NCBI GenBank assembly: GCA_903831925.1
Contig: CAIKZV010000357.1
Span: 1-6,040, forward strand
From: an uncultured Burkholderiales bacterium
Lineage (GTDB): Bacteria; Pseudomonadota; Gammaproteobacteria; Burkholderiales; Burkholderiaceae_E
Direction: 5' to 3'
Length of the DNA: 6,040 nucleotides
Positions 1 to 6,040 of the stretch are shown here, in pieces. The position numbers were made by a program, and so were the translations under genes. The notes beneath the pieces are model-generated. The model searched no databases. It saw nothing but the letters and a program-made list of their open reading frames with translations, and was not told the origin of the DNA. Within the stretch, counting starts at the first letter, position 1. Each line of letters opens with the position of its first letter.

Positions 1-648
1 ATGGGCGGCTTGTGCGCCTGCTGCCGCACTGATCGGCGCCGCAGTACCCGAGGCCGACAAGGGCCGCACGTCGCGCCAGAAGTTGCGCAGCCCCAGCGTC
101 AGGGCCAGGCAGGCAAATCCGAATACCGGTGCAAACAGCCCGACCAGCACGCCATGGGGAAAAATCGCATAGAAATTGCCGCCTTCGACCGTCTGCCAGA
201 GTGTGCCGTTGCCAGCGATCGTTGCGGCGAGAAAGGCGGCGAGCGCCAGCGTGAGTGCGATGGCCACGGTGATGCCGTTGCGCTGGTAGAGGGCACCGAA
301 TGCGCGTGGCCAGGCATAGGTCTGGTAGGTCTGGTGGCGCACCCGAGCCATCGCCTGCGGCACATTGACCGCAAACGCATTAGGCGGCGCATATTGGCAG
401 GCATGCAGGCAGGCGCCGCAGTTGTGGCACAGATTGGCCAGATAGTGCACATCGGGCGCATCGAACTCGAGCCGACGGGTCATGGCCGGGAAAACCGCGC
501 AAAAGCCCTCGCAATAGCGACAGGCATTGCAGATCTGCATCTGGCGGGACACTTCGCTTTCGGCTTCGCCACCGCTGGCCATGGGCAGACCGTTGGCCAG
601 CGCACTGGCTTCGCGGGTCAGCGCGGCAAACGATTCAAGCGATGACAT
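1..648 (-). CDS. tcuB: TcuB-like Fe-S membrane protein (tricarballylate utilisation), partial at 3' end
   Basis: The frame starts with ATG at 648 and stays open to the window edge, giving 216 N-terminal residues; TcuB homologues are roughly 370-380 aa, so the C-terminal part is missing. Two ferredoxin-like 4Fe-4S motifs are visible: Cys40-x2-Cys43-x2-Cys46-x3-Cys50 followed by a proline at 54, and Cys74-x2-Cys77-x2-Cys80-x3-Cys84 followed by prolines at 88-89. Hydrophobic membrane segments lie at about 125-146 and 161-187. In the known family TcuB reoxidises the reduced FAD of TcuA and passes electrons through Fe-S clusters and heme to the quinone pool in the inner membrane. The start overlaps the end of tcuA by 14 bases and has only a weak GGA upstream, so translational coupling to tcuA is likely. 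The same domain layout occurs as the C-terminal half of CobZ fusions, so a cobalamin-related role is an alternative. Confidence 0.9.
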   Translation of the reverse strand, partial: MSSLESFAALTREASALANGLPMASGGEAESEVSRQMQICNACRYCEGFCAVFPAMTRRLEFDAPDVHYLANLCHNCGACLHACQYAPPNAFAVNVPQAMARVRHQTYQTYAWPRAFGALYQRNGITVAIALTLALAAFLAATIAGNGTLWQTVEGGNFYAIFPHGVLVGLFAPVFGFACLALTLGLRNFWRDVRPLSASGTAAPISAAAGAQAAH

Positions 649-2071
649 CGGTGGTCCGTTCGAGTTGGTGCGCAGCCCGACAGGCCTGGGCGCCGGCAAT
701 GCGGCCGAAGATGGTACCGATCGTCATGCCGACGCCTGCGGTATAGCCCTGCCCGAGCACGTTGCCAGCCATGATTTCACCGGCGGCAAAAAGGTTGGGG
801 CTCGGCTCGCCTGCGAAGTGCACGGCGGCCCGGGCGTCGACCTTGACGCCGAGATAGGTGAAGGTAATCCCGGGGCGCAGGGCATAGCCAAAAAAGGGCG
901 GCGTGTCGATCGGTCGGGCCCAATGCGTCTTGGGTGGCTCGAGACCCTCGGTGTGGCAGTCATCGAGCACGGCATGGTCGAAGCGGCCTTCGCGGCAACT
1001 TGCATTGAAGGCCTCGACCGTGCTCACCAGCGTGTCGGGGTCGAGTGACAGTCGCGTGGCCAGCTCGGCCAGCGTGTCGGCTTTTTCTGGCGCGAACACC
1101 GCCGGCATGAAACGGCCGATCGCCTTGGCATCGATGATCGCGTAGCCGATCTGGCCGCGCTGCGCGGCCACCAGTCGACCCCAGATCGCATAGCGCTTGG
1201 GCCAGAAGTCTTCGCCTTCATCGTAAAAGCGCTTTGCGTCGCTGTTGACCATGATGCCAAGCGACACGCAATCGACGCGGGTGGAGATGCCACCGTCAAA
1301 GAGCGGTGCCCGGGCATCGATCGCCACGCAATGCGCCTGCGTCGGGTCGCCGATGGTATCGGCCCCCTGGTCAATCAGATGGCGCAGCATCACGCCCATG
1401 TTGAAACGTGTGCCACGGATCCGGAAATTATCCGCAGTCCATTCGCCCCACTGATTCTGTCCCCAGGCCTCGCGCTGCCAGGCAAGGTTCGACTCGAAGC
1501 CGCCGCAGGCCAGCACGCAGGTTCGGCCTTCAAATCGCTCGGTGCCCGAGCAGGCCGCGAGGAATCTCGCGCCGTCGAATTCGAGCCGGTCGATGGCGGT
1601 GTCGTAGCGGATCGTGACGCCGAGCCGCTCGGCACTCCGGTAATAGGCATTCATGAGTGCCTTGCCGCCGCCCATGAAAAATGCGTTGGTTCGCGACAGG
1701 TGCAAGGTGCCCGAGAGCGAGGGCTGAAAGTGCACGCCGTGATGACGCATCCATTCGCGACAGGTGGCCGACTCGCGGATCACCAGACGGGCCAATGATT
1801 CGGTGGTCTTGCCAGCCGTGACCTTGAGCAGGTCCTGCCAGAACTCTTCCTCCGGATAAGCCTCGGTCAGCACGTCCTGCGGTGCATCGTGCATGCAGCG
1901 GATGTTGCGGGTGTGGACCGAATTGCCGCCGCGCCATGTCTGCGGTGCCGATTCGAGAACGATCACGCGCGCGCCACCTTCCGCAGCAGTGAGTGCGGCG
2001 CACAGGGCTGCGTTGCCGCCGCCGATGACCACCACATCCCAGTGCGGGGCAGACTTGTTTGAAGAGCTCAT
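635..2071 (-). CDS. tcuA: FAD-dependent tricarballylate dehydrogenase (TcuA / CobZ N-terminal type)
   Basis: This encodes a 478-residue flavoprotein of the fumarate reductase/succinate dehydrogenase flavoprotein superfamily, close to the usual length of about 465 aa. The N-terminal Rossmann dinucleotide fold starts at residues 12-22 (DVVVIGGGNAA), with Glu40 at the end of the second strand where the FAD ribose is expected to bind. An RGGNS segment follows at 47-51. The C-terminal FAD-binding segment at 428-460 contains AAGEIMAGN and the glycine-rich LGQGYTAGVG. The family oxidises tricarballylate to cis-aconitate, feeding the TCA cycle, and hands electrons to TcuB, encoded immediately downstream with a 14-base overlap. 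I chose the ATG at 2071 because the Rossmann motif begins 11 residues later. The same frame is open back to 2476, but that extension would run across the divergent promoter region and into the neighbouring gene. No good Shine-Dalgarno precedes the start. A CobZ-like role in cobalamin synthesis is possible, but no cob genes are in view. Confidence 0.9.
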   Translation of the reverse strand: MSSSNKSAPHWDVVVIGGGNAALCAALTAAEGGARVIVLESAPQTWRGGNSVHTRNIRCMHDAPQDVLTEAYPEEEFWQDLLKVTAGKTTESLARLVIRESATCREWMRHHGVHFQPSLSGTLHLSRTNAFFMGGGKALMNAYYRSAERLGVTIRYDTAIDRLEFDGARFLAACSGTERFEGRTCVLACGGFESNLAWQREAWGQNQWGEWTADNFRIRGTRFNMGVMLRHLIDQGADTIGDPTQAHCVAIDARAPLFDGGISTRVDCVSLGIMVNSDAKRFYDEGEDFWPKRYAIWGRLVAAQRGQIGYAIIDAKAIGRFMPAVFAPEKADTLAELATRLSLDPDTLVSTVEAFNASCREGRFDHAVLDDCHTEGLEPPKTHWARPIDTPPFFGYALRPGITFTYLGVKVDARAAVHFAGEPSPNLFAAGEIMAGNVLGQGYTAGVGMTIGTIFGRIAGAQACRAAHQLERTTDVIA

Positions 2072-2073
2072 GG

Positions 2074-2090
2074 TCGTGACTTTATCGTGA
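2074..2090. repeat. Direct repeat TCGTGA-N5-TCGTGA beside the tcuA start
   Basis: Two exact copies of TCGTGA lie at 2074-2079 and 2085-2090, with an 11-base period close to one helical turn. They sit 3-19 bases upstream of the tcuA start codon and flank the AT-rich core CTTTA, which includes the only -10-like hexamer for tcuA. The spacing would fit a regulator contacting the same face of DNA. Six-base repeats can also arise by chance, so functional relevance is inference only. Confidence 0.3.
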
Positions 2091-2168
2091 ATCGCCGATT
2101 GGCCGGTCCGATGACGGGGTGTTCTGCTCCACGGGGCTGCGGGCATACTGTTGGCTGACAAGAACAAC

Positions 2169-2174
2169 GAGGAG
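2169..2174 (+). promoter_or_regulatory. Shine-Dalgarno GAGGAG of the serine hydrolase gene
   Basis: GAGGAG lies 8 bases before the ATG at 2183, an ideal distance. It decides the start: another ATG at 2178 is only 3 bases from the same site and in a different frame that stops after 13 codons. The ATG at 2183 leads directly into a lipoprotein signal sequence. Confidence 0.75.
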
Positions 2175-2182
2175 ACCATGCG

Positions 2183-3472
2183 ATGCGCGTTGCGAGTGCC
2201 CCGATCGCGATTGCCCTGAGCGCGATGGCGCTGATCAGCGCGGGCTGTGCCACCCAGACATTGACCGGGACTTCGCCGGTCGTGGTCACAAAAGGCGTGG
2301 GCCTGAGCGCCGGCGGACCCGATCTCGATCGGTATGTCGACAATCGTGGCGAGATTGCCCGCGCCGACCGCACGAACTGGTGGGGACAGCGCTACAGCGT
2401 CGACAGCTTTTCGCGGCTCGATGAGATCCTGGCGTCCAGGGTGACTGCACGACCCGCCTCGCCGCGCGCATGGCAATACGCTGATCCGCCGATCGAGGTG
2501 ACCTACGACGGCGCGCCCGTGAACGGGCCGGGGCGATTTTCGATCGACGGCTATCTCGGTCGCAATCCGGTGACCGGCCTGCTGGTCGCGCAGGGCGACA
2601 CGATCCTGCTCGAGCGATATCAGTACGGACGGAGCGATTCGCAGCGGTTGACCTCGTTTTCGATGGCCAAGACCCTGATCGCCCTGATGATCGGCATCGC
2701 GCTCGATCAGGGAAAGATCAAATCGATTGATGACGCCGCGCAGGTTTACGTGCCCGCGTTGCAGGGCTCAGCCTATGGCGCAACGCCGATCCGGCACCTG
2801 CTCACCATGTCATCAGGGGTGAAGTTTCGCGAGGAATATGATGGCCGCGACGATTCGGCTCGCCTGAGTCAAGCCACCATCGGTGGTGGTTCCGGGGGGG
2901 CCGCCGCAGCACGTCTGTTCGATGAGCGTATTGCGCAGCCAGGTACGCGATGGTCGTATGCATCGGCCGAAACCTTTGTGCTGGCCTTGGTGTTGCGCGA
3001 GGCAATCGGTCAGCCGATTGCCGATTATTTTTCGCAGACCATCTGGCAGCCGATTGGCGCCGAGGCGAATGCGTCCTGGCTGATCGACCGAACCGGACTG
3101 GAGGTCGGCTATATGGGTTTCAATGCGGTGGTGCGCGACTACGCCCGCCTGGCAATGATGCTGGCGCGCGGCGGCAAGGCTGGTGATAAACAGGTGGTGC
3201 CGTTGAAGTGGCTGCGCGAGATGAGCAGCGCGCAATTTTCGGGCAACCAGACCGGGCGATGGTATGGCTACGGCTATCAGACCTGGATCTTTCCCGACAA
3301 CGACGGCAGCTTCGCCCTGCTGGGCGTTCGCGGCCAATCGATCTTTGTCGATCCGAAGCGTGAACTGGTGATGGTCAATACCGCCGTGCGGCCTTCGGCA
3401 CGGGATGCCGGCGGTGCTGACACCACAGCATTGTGGCGGTCTATCCGAAGGAGTGTTGCGCCTAAGCCTTGA
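2183..3472 (+). CDS. Exported serine hydrolase lipoprotein, class C beta-lactamase / NylB-like family
   Basis: This encodes 429 residues. A lipoprotein-type signal occupies residues 1-22, with a hydrophobic stretch and SAGC ending at Cys22; Ala23 at the +2 position suggests outer-membrane rather than inner-membrane retention. The catalytic SxxK motif is Ser160-Met-Ala-Lys163, followed by the family-typical IRHLLTMSSGV at 203-213. The second motif is Tyr259-Ala-Ser261. In place of the lactamase KTG there is GVRGQ at 381-385, resembling the GxxGQ seen in 6-aminohexanoate-dimer hydrolase and related esterases. The hydrophilic region at 23-100 lies before the catalytic domain and matches nothing I recognise. 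Family members cleave esters or amides, or act on cell-wall peptides; true beta-lactamase activity is not indicated. The gene stands alone on the plus strand, divergent from tcuAB and convergent with the VWA gene. The substrate is unknown. Confidence 0.88.
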   Translation: MRVASAPIAIALSAMALISAGCATQTLTGTSPVVVTKGVGLSAGGPDLDRYVDNRGEIARADRTNWWGQRYSVDSFSRLDEILASRVTARPASPRAWQYADPPIEVTYDGAPVNGPGRFSIDGYLGRNPVTGLLVAQGDTILLERYQYGRSDSQRLTSFSMAKTLIALMIGIALDQGKIKSIDDAAQVYVPALQGSAYGATPIRHLLTMSSGVKFREEYDGRDDSARLSQATIGGGSGGAAAARLFDERIAQPGTRWSYASAETFVLALVLREAIGQPIADYFSQTIWQPIGAEANASWLIDRTGLEVGYMGFNAVVRDYARLAMMLARGGKAGDKQVVPLKWLREMSSAQFSGNQTGRWYGYGYQTWIFPDNDGSFALLGVRGQSIFVDPKRELVMVNTAVRPSARDAGGADTTALWRSIRRSVAPKP

Positions 3473-3514
3473 GCGCCACCCAGACTTGAGGAAAACCCCG
3501 TTATCGCGTGGCTG
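3473..3514. other. Convergent intergenic gap without a clear terminator
   Basis: The 42 bases separate the stop codons of the serine hydrolase and the VWA gene. The only pairing I see is GCCAC (3475-3479) with GTGGC (3508-3512), a 5-base stem with a 28-base loop and no T-run on either strand. I do not call a Rho-independent terminator; Rho-dependent termination or overlapping transcripts are possible. Confidence 0.5.
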
Positions 3515-4561
3515 TCAGAGAATCCGCCCGTACCAGGTCACCGACAGGGCGGCGGCAATCAGCAGCATCAGGAGGCCGGCGCCTGCAAACAGCGCGCCGA
3601 CTTCGAGTTCCTTGCGCTCGACCACGAAGCGGCTGTTCATCGAGGCATAGACCCGCTTGAGTTCCTCGGTGCTGGCGGCCTGAAAATATTCTCCGCGGGT
3701 GATATCGGCAATGGTTTTGAGCGAGGCTTCGTCGAGCCCGACCCGCATCGACCAGCCATCAGTGCGCAGCACTTCGCCTTTGGTCGAACCGATTCCGACG
3801 GTATACAGGCGCACACCGCGATCTGCCGCGAGTTTCGCGGCAGCGACCGGGTCGGGCCCGGTGTTGGCTTGCCCGTCCGACATGAGCACGATCACCGCCG
3901 AATCGAAAGAGCCGGCGGGCACCGGTTCGGGCTGCTCGGGTGACTGTCGTGCCGCCTCGCGCCGCTCTTCTCGGGTGCCATTGCCGGCAGGCGCTGCTGG
4001 CCGCTGGCCGACCGACTTCAGGTCGATCCCCGCGCCCGGAAAGATCGTGGCCAGGCTGACCACGATGGCGCTGCCAATGGCCGTGCCACGCTGAGGCTGC
4101 AGGCGATCGAGTGCCTGGCTGAGGTCTTCGCGGTTGCCTGTGGGCGGCTGGACCAGTGAGGCGGTCCCGGCGAAGCTCACGATGCCGATCCGGGTGCTGG
4201 AGGGCTGGGCATCGATGAAGGCGCGGGCGGCGGCTTGTGCGGCTGCAAGCCGCGTCGGCTGCAGGTCGGTGGCACGCATGCTGCCGGAGATGTCGAGCGC
4301 GAGGATCACGGTCTGATGGCTGGTCGGCATGCTGATGACCATGGCCGGGCGCGACAGCGCGAAGAGCATCAGCGCGAGGCCGAGCAGGAACAGCCCGGGC
4401 GGCAGATGGGAACGCCAGGCCTGTCCGGCAGCCGTTGCGGTCGCGATGCCAGACAAGGTCTGATTGGCGGCGCGTGCGCCGCGACGCCGCCAGATGTAAA
4501 AGGCCGCCAGCATTGGCAGCGTGGCCAGCACGAAAAGCATCTGGGGCCACACAAAACTCAT
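3515..4561 (-). CDS. Membrane-anchored VWA-domain protein, BatA-like
   Basis: This encodes 348 residues. Hydrophobic segments at about 7-24 and 55-70 form the BatA-type N-terminal membrane hairpin, and a third at about 322-343 anchors the C-terminus. Between them is a von Willebrand factor A domain with a complete metal-ion-dependent adhesion site: DxSxS at Asp90-Ser92-Ser94, Thr160 in RGT, and Asp229 in MSDG. A charged, proline-rich stretch at about 184-218 interrupts the domain between Thr160 and Asp229. The conserved GEYFQA segment at 290-295 is typical of this family. VWA proteins of this kind work with MoxR ATPases and DUF58 proteins at the membrane; the exact client is not known. The start overlaps the DUF58 stop in an ATGA (4558-4561), with no Shine-Dalgarno, so the two are probably translationally coupled. 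It is the last gene of the operon; no BatB-like gene follows. Confidence 0.9.
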   Translation of the reverse strand: MSFVWPQMLFVLATLPMLAAFYIWRRRGARAANQTLSGIATATAAGQAWRSHLPPGLFLLGLALMLFALSRPAMVISMPTSHQTVILALDISGSMRATDLQPTRLAAAQAAARAFIDAQPSSTRIGIVSFAGTASLVQPPTGNREDLSQALDRLQPQRGTAIGSAIVVSLATIFPGAGIDLKSVGQRPAAPAGNGTREERREAARQSPEQPEPVPAGSFDSAVIVLMSDGQANTGPDPVAAAKLAADRGVRLYTVGIGSTKGEVLRTDGWSMRVGLDEASLKTIADITRGEYFQAASTEELKRVYASMNSRFVVERKELEVGALFAGAGLLMLLIAAALSVTWYGRIL

Positions 4562-5550
4562 CGGGCCGCGGTGCGTGCAGCACTCAGATGGCTGGGCATG
4601 TTTCTGCCGGCATTGCGCCGGCTTCGTTGTCTGCGCAGATCGGCGAAACGCAGCACGCCGTCGGCCAGATCCTCATCGGTCGACAGTTCAAGGGCATCGA
4701 CCCCGGCTCGGGCAAGCGCCTCGCGCAAGCTGGTCTCGCGCGCTGCGGCAATCGCTTCGAAGCGACGGCGAAAGGCGCGGTCGCCGGTATCGACGAAAAG
4801 CTGCTCGCCGGTTTCGGCATCCTCGACCGTGACCAGGCCGATATCGGGCAAGCGCGCTTCGAGCGGATCGTGAATCCGGATGGCAACCACTTCGTGTCGC
4901 TGCGACAGTTGCGCGAGCGCCGATGCCCAGCCTGGCTCGCTGATGAAGTCAGACACGACAAAGACCAGCGAGCGGCGCTTGATCAGCTGCGCGCCTGCGC
5001 GAAGCAACTCGCCCAGATCAGTGGCGGTGCCGGCGCCGTTTGCTGGCTGCGGGCGGGGGCTTTGGCGGCTGGCCGCCACCGGCTGTCCGCGCGCTTCAAG
5101 GTGCTGCATCAGAAGCAGGACATGCCTGCGACCGGTGCGTGCGGCGATCACCTGGTCAACCCGCTGTCCGTAGCACATCGCGCCGACCGCATTGCCATGG
5201 CCCGAAAGGAGACGGGCCATCACTGCGACGAAATCGACCGTCAGCATGTGCTTGGTCTGCGCACCTGAACCGAAACCGATCGAGCCGCTCAGATCGACCA
5301 GAAACCAGGCCGAGACTTCGCGATCTTCGTGGTATTCGCGGACATAAGGTGTCTGCATCCGCGCGGTGACATTCCAGTCGATGCGTCGGACATCGTCGTT
5401 GAACTGGTATTCACGAAGATCGGCCAGGTCCAGGCCGAATCCTCGAAACAGGGTTCGATAGTCGCCGTGCAGCAGCCCGTCGAGCCGACGGATTACCGTC
5501 CACTCGAGTCTGCGCAGCAGCGCCTCAGGTTCGCGGCTCAAGCTCGACAT
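4558..5550 (-). CDS. DUF58 domain protein with VWA-like metal site
   Basis: This encodes 330 residues with no signal peptide or membrane segment, so it is probably cytoplasmic. The DUF58 signature is plain: FNDDVRRIDWN at 50-60, followed by YVREYHEDRE at 69-78. A VWA-like fold follows, with Asp86-Leu-Ser88-Gly-Ser90, threonines at 175 and 177 in GTATDLG, and Asp201 in VSDF, so the metal site looks intact. A basic tail rich in Arg begins at about 306. DUF58 proteins are almost always encoded next to MoxR ATPases and are thought to be adaptors or partners, but no enzymatic activity is established. I chose the ATG at 5550 because it places the usual short lead (about 50 residues) before the signature; the frame is open further upstream but that part lies opposite no known domain and overlaps the moxR gene. 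It overlaps moxR by 26 bases and the VWA gene by 4. Confidence 0.9.
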   Translation of the reverse strand: MSSLSREPEALLRRLEWTVIRRLDGLLHGDYRTLFRGFGLDLADLREYQFNDDVRRIDWNVTARMQTPYVREYHEDREVSAWFLVDLSGSIGFGSGAQTKHMLTVDFVAVMARLLSGHGNAVGAMCYGQRVDQVIAARTGRRHVLLLMQHLEARGQPVAASRQSPRPQPANGAGTATDLGELLRAGAQLIKRRSLVFVVSDFISEPGWASALAQLSQRHEVVAIRIHDPLEARLPDIGLVTVEDAETGEQLFVDTGDRAFRRRFEAIAAARETSLREALARAGVDALELSTDEDLADGVLRFADLRRQRSRRNAGRNMPSHLSAARTAAR

Positions 5551-6040
5551 GGCTCTGAAGCGGGCGTGCAGGTTGCGGCACCTGCTGCATGATCCGCCGC
5601 ACGATGGCGTCGGCCGATTCGCCCTCGGCAAGCGCTTCGTACGACAGCACCAGGCGATGGCGCAGCACATCGGGTGCGATGTCCGCAATATCTTCCGGCA
5701 GCGCATAAGGGCGTCCGCGCAAAAAGGCCAGGGCGCGCCCGCCTTCGACCAGGGCGATCGAGGCACGCGGGCTGGCGCCGAAGGTCAGCAGGCGCGCGGT
5801 ATCGGCGATGCCGAAGCGTTCGGGGTCGCGGGTGGCAGCCACCAGCCTGACCGCGTATTGCATGAGCGTCGGGTCGACATAGCCGCGACGGCAGGCGCGC
5901 TGAAGCGCACTCAGCTGCTCGGTGGTGGCGACCGCGCCGATGGCGATGGCCGGTCCGGTGACCCGGTCGACGATCACGAACTCCTCTTCTTCGGTCGGAT
6001 AGCCGACCAGCACTTTCATCATGAAACGGTCGACCTGAGC
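5525..6040 (-). CDS. MoxR-family AAA+ ATPase, C-terminal part (5' end outside window)
   Basis: The frame is open from the right edge and ends with TGA at 5525-5527, giving 171 C-terminal residues. The first visible residues, AQVDRFMMKV, correspond to the conserved MoxR segment containing the DRF motif just after the sensor-1 strand. A methionine at 6022 lies inside this motif, so it is not the true start. The sensor-2 helix appears as GASPRAS with the key arginine (visible residue 92), followed by the lid domain and the conserved VLRHRLVLSYEA at visible residues 125-136. Walker A and B motifs should lie outside the window. MoxR ATPases use ATP hydrolysis in a chaperone-like way on VWA-domain partners, and two such proteins are encoded directly downstream. 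The gene overlaps the DUF58 gene by 26 bases, so the three form an operon. Confidence 0.93.
   Translation of the reverse strand, partial: AQVDRFMMKVLVGYPTEEEEFVIVDRVTGPAIAIGAVATTEQLSALQRACRRGYVDPTLMQYAVRLVAATRDPERFGIADTARLLTFGASPRASIALVEGGRALAFLRGRPYALPEDIADIAPDVLRHRLVLSYEALAEGESADAIVRRIMQQVPQPARPLQSHVELEPRT

Larger units (their letters stand above)
2072..2182. promoter_or_regulatory. Divergent intergenic region between tcuA and the serine hydrolase gene
   Basis: These 111 bases must contain the promoters for both divergent genes unless tcuA is read from elsewhere. For the rightward gene there is a weak pair, TTCTGC (2122-2127) and CATACT (2144-2149), 16 bases apart; only the -10 resembles consensus. 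For the leftward gene a GATAAA hexamer (minus strand, 2086-2081) could serve as a -10, with no recognisable -35. An imperfect dyad TGT-N6-ACA lies at 2149-2160. None of these elements is strong. The divergent layout itself suggests shared regulation, as is common for LysR- or GntR-controlled catabolic genes, but no regulator gene is present in the window. Confidence 0.5.

Noticed and set aside
1..645. Open plus-strand frame of 214 codons opposite tcuB
   Set aside because: The minus strand encodes two textbook 4Fe-4S motifs and two membrane segments here; the plus-strand translation is rich in Arg, Gly and His with no domain, typical of an antisense shadow in GC-rich DNA.
2178..2219. Tiny 13-codon frame starting at the ATG 5 bases before the hydrolase start
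   Set aside because: Its ATG is only 3 bases from the GAGGAG site, too close for efficient initiation, and the peptide has no recognisable feature.
2072..2476. N-terminal extension of tcuA to give a 613-residue protein
   Set aside because: The extension would run through the divergent intergenic region and into the signal-peptide coding region of the hydrolase, and known TcuA proteins start just before the Rossmann motif.
2183..3472. True beta-lactamase (antibiotic resistance) function
   Set aside because: The third active-site motif is GVRGQ rather than KTG, and the protein carries a lipoprotein signal and long N-terminal region, closer to NylB-like esterases/amidases.
3475..3512. Hairpin GCCAC/GTGGC as a bidirectional terminator
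   Set aside because: A 5-base stem with a 28-base loop and no T-tract is not a credible intrinsic terminator.
4435..5268. Open plus-strand frame of 277 codons opposite DUF58 and the VWA start
   Set aside because: It spans two well-supported minus-strand genes, has no recognisable domain, and is explained by the lack of stop codons in GC-rich antisense frames.
5551..5766. N-terminal extension of the DUF58 protein to 402 residues
   Set aside because: It lies entirely within the well-conserved end of moxR in another frame and adds Cys/Arg-rich sequence not typical of DUF58 proteins.

Overview
The window is GC-rich, gene-dense bacterial DNA that reads as a proteobacterial chromosome. A beta-proteobacterium is my best guess, based on the TcuA/TcuB pair, a Gram-negative-style lipoprotein, and a MoxR/DUF58/VWA trio of the type I recall from Burkholderiales-like genomes. 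This is inference from family resemblance, not from a search. I see no tRNA, rRNA, CRISPR array, insertion sequence or phage gene. Six protein genes fill almost the whole window, and only about 111 and 42 bases lie between genes.

Left part (1-2071, minus strand): a two-gene unit. tcuA (635-2071) encodes an FAD-dependent tricarballylate dehydrogenase-type flavoprotein. tcuB (1-648, running off the left edge) encodes its iron-sulfur membrane partner. The two reading frames overlap by 14 bases. Together they would oxidise tricarballylate to cis-aconitate and pass the electrons through Fe-S clusters into the membrane quinone pool. The related fused protein CobZ is the main alternative role.

Middle (2072-3472): a 111-base divergent intergenic region separates tcuA from a plus-strand gene (2183-3472). 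That gene encodes a serine hydrolase of the class C beta-lactamase / 6-aminohexanoate-dimer hydrolase superfamily and carries a lipoprotein signal. The gap holds a clear Shine-Dalgarno for the hydrolase and a direct repeat next to the tcuA start.

Right part (3515-6040, minus strand): a tightly overlapping operon transcribed leftwards. It consists of a MoxR-type AAA+ ATPase (5' end outside the window), a DUF58 protein with a VWA-like metal site, and a membrane-anchored BatA-like VWA protein. The start/stop overlaps are 26 and 4 bases. MoxR ATPases are generally thought to act as chaperone-like factors for VWA partners, often in envelope stress or the maturation of other complexes. The last gene of this operon converges on the serine hydrolase gene with 42 bases between the stop codons and no convincing terminator.

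I found no clearly new system. The most interesting ideas are a possible functional link between the exported hydrolase and tricarballylate use, the regulatory layout of the divergent region, and the abbreviated Bat-type operon.
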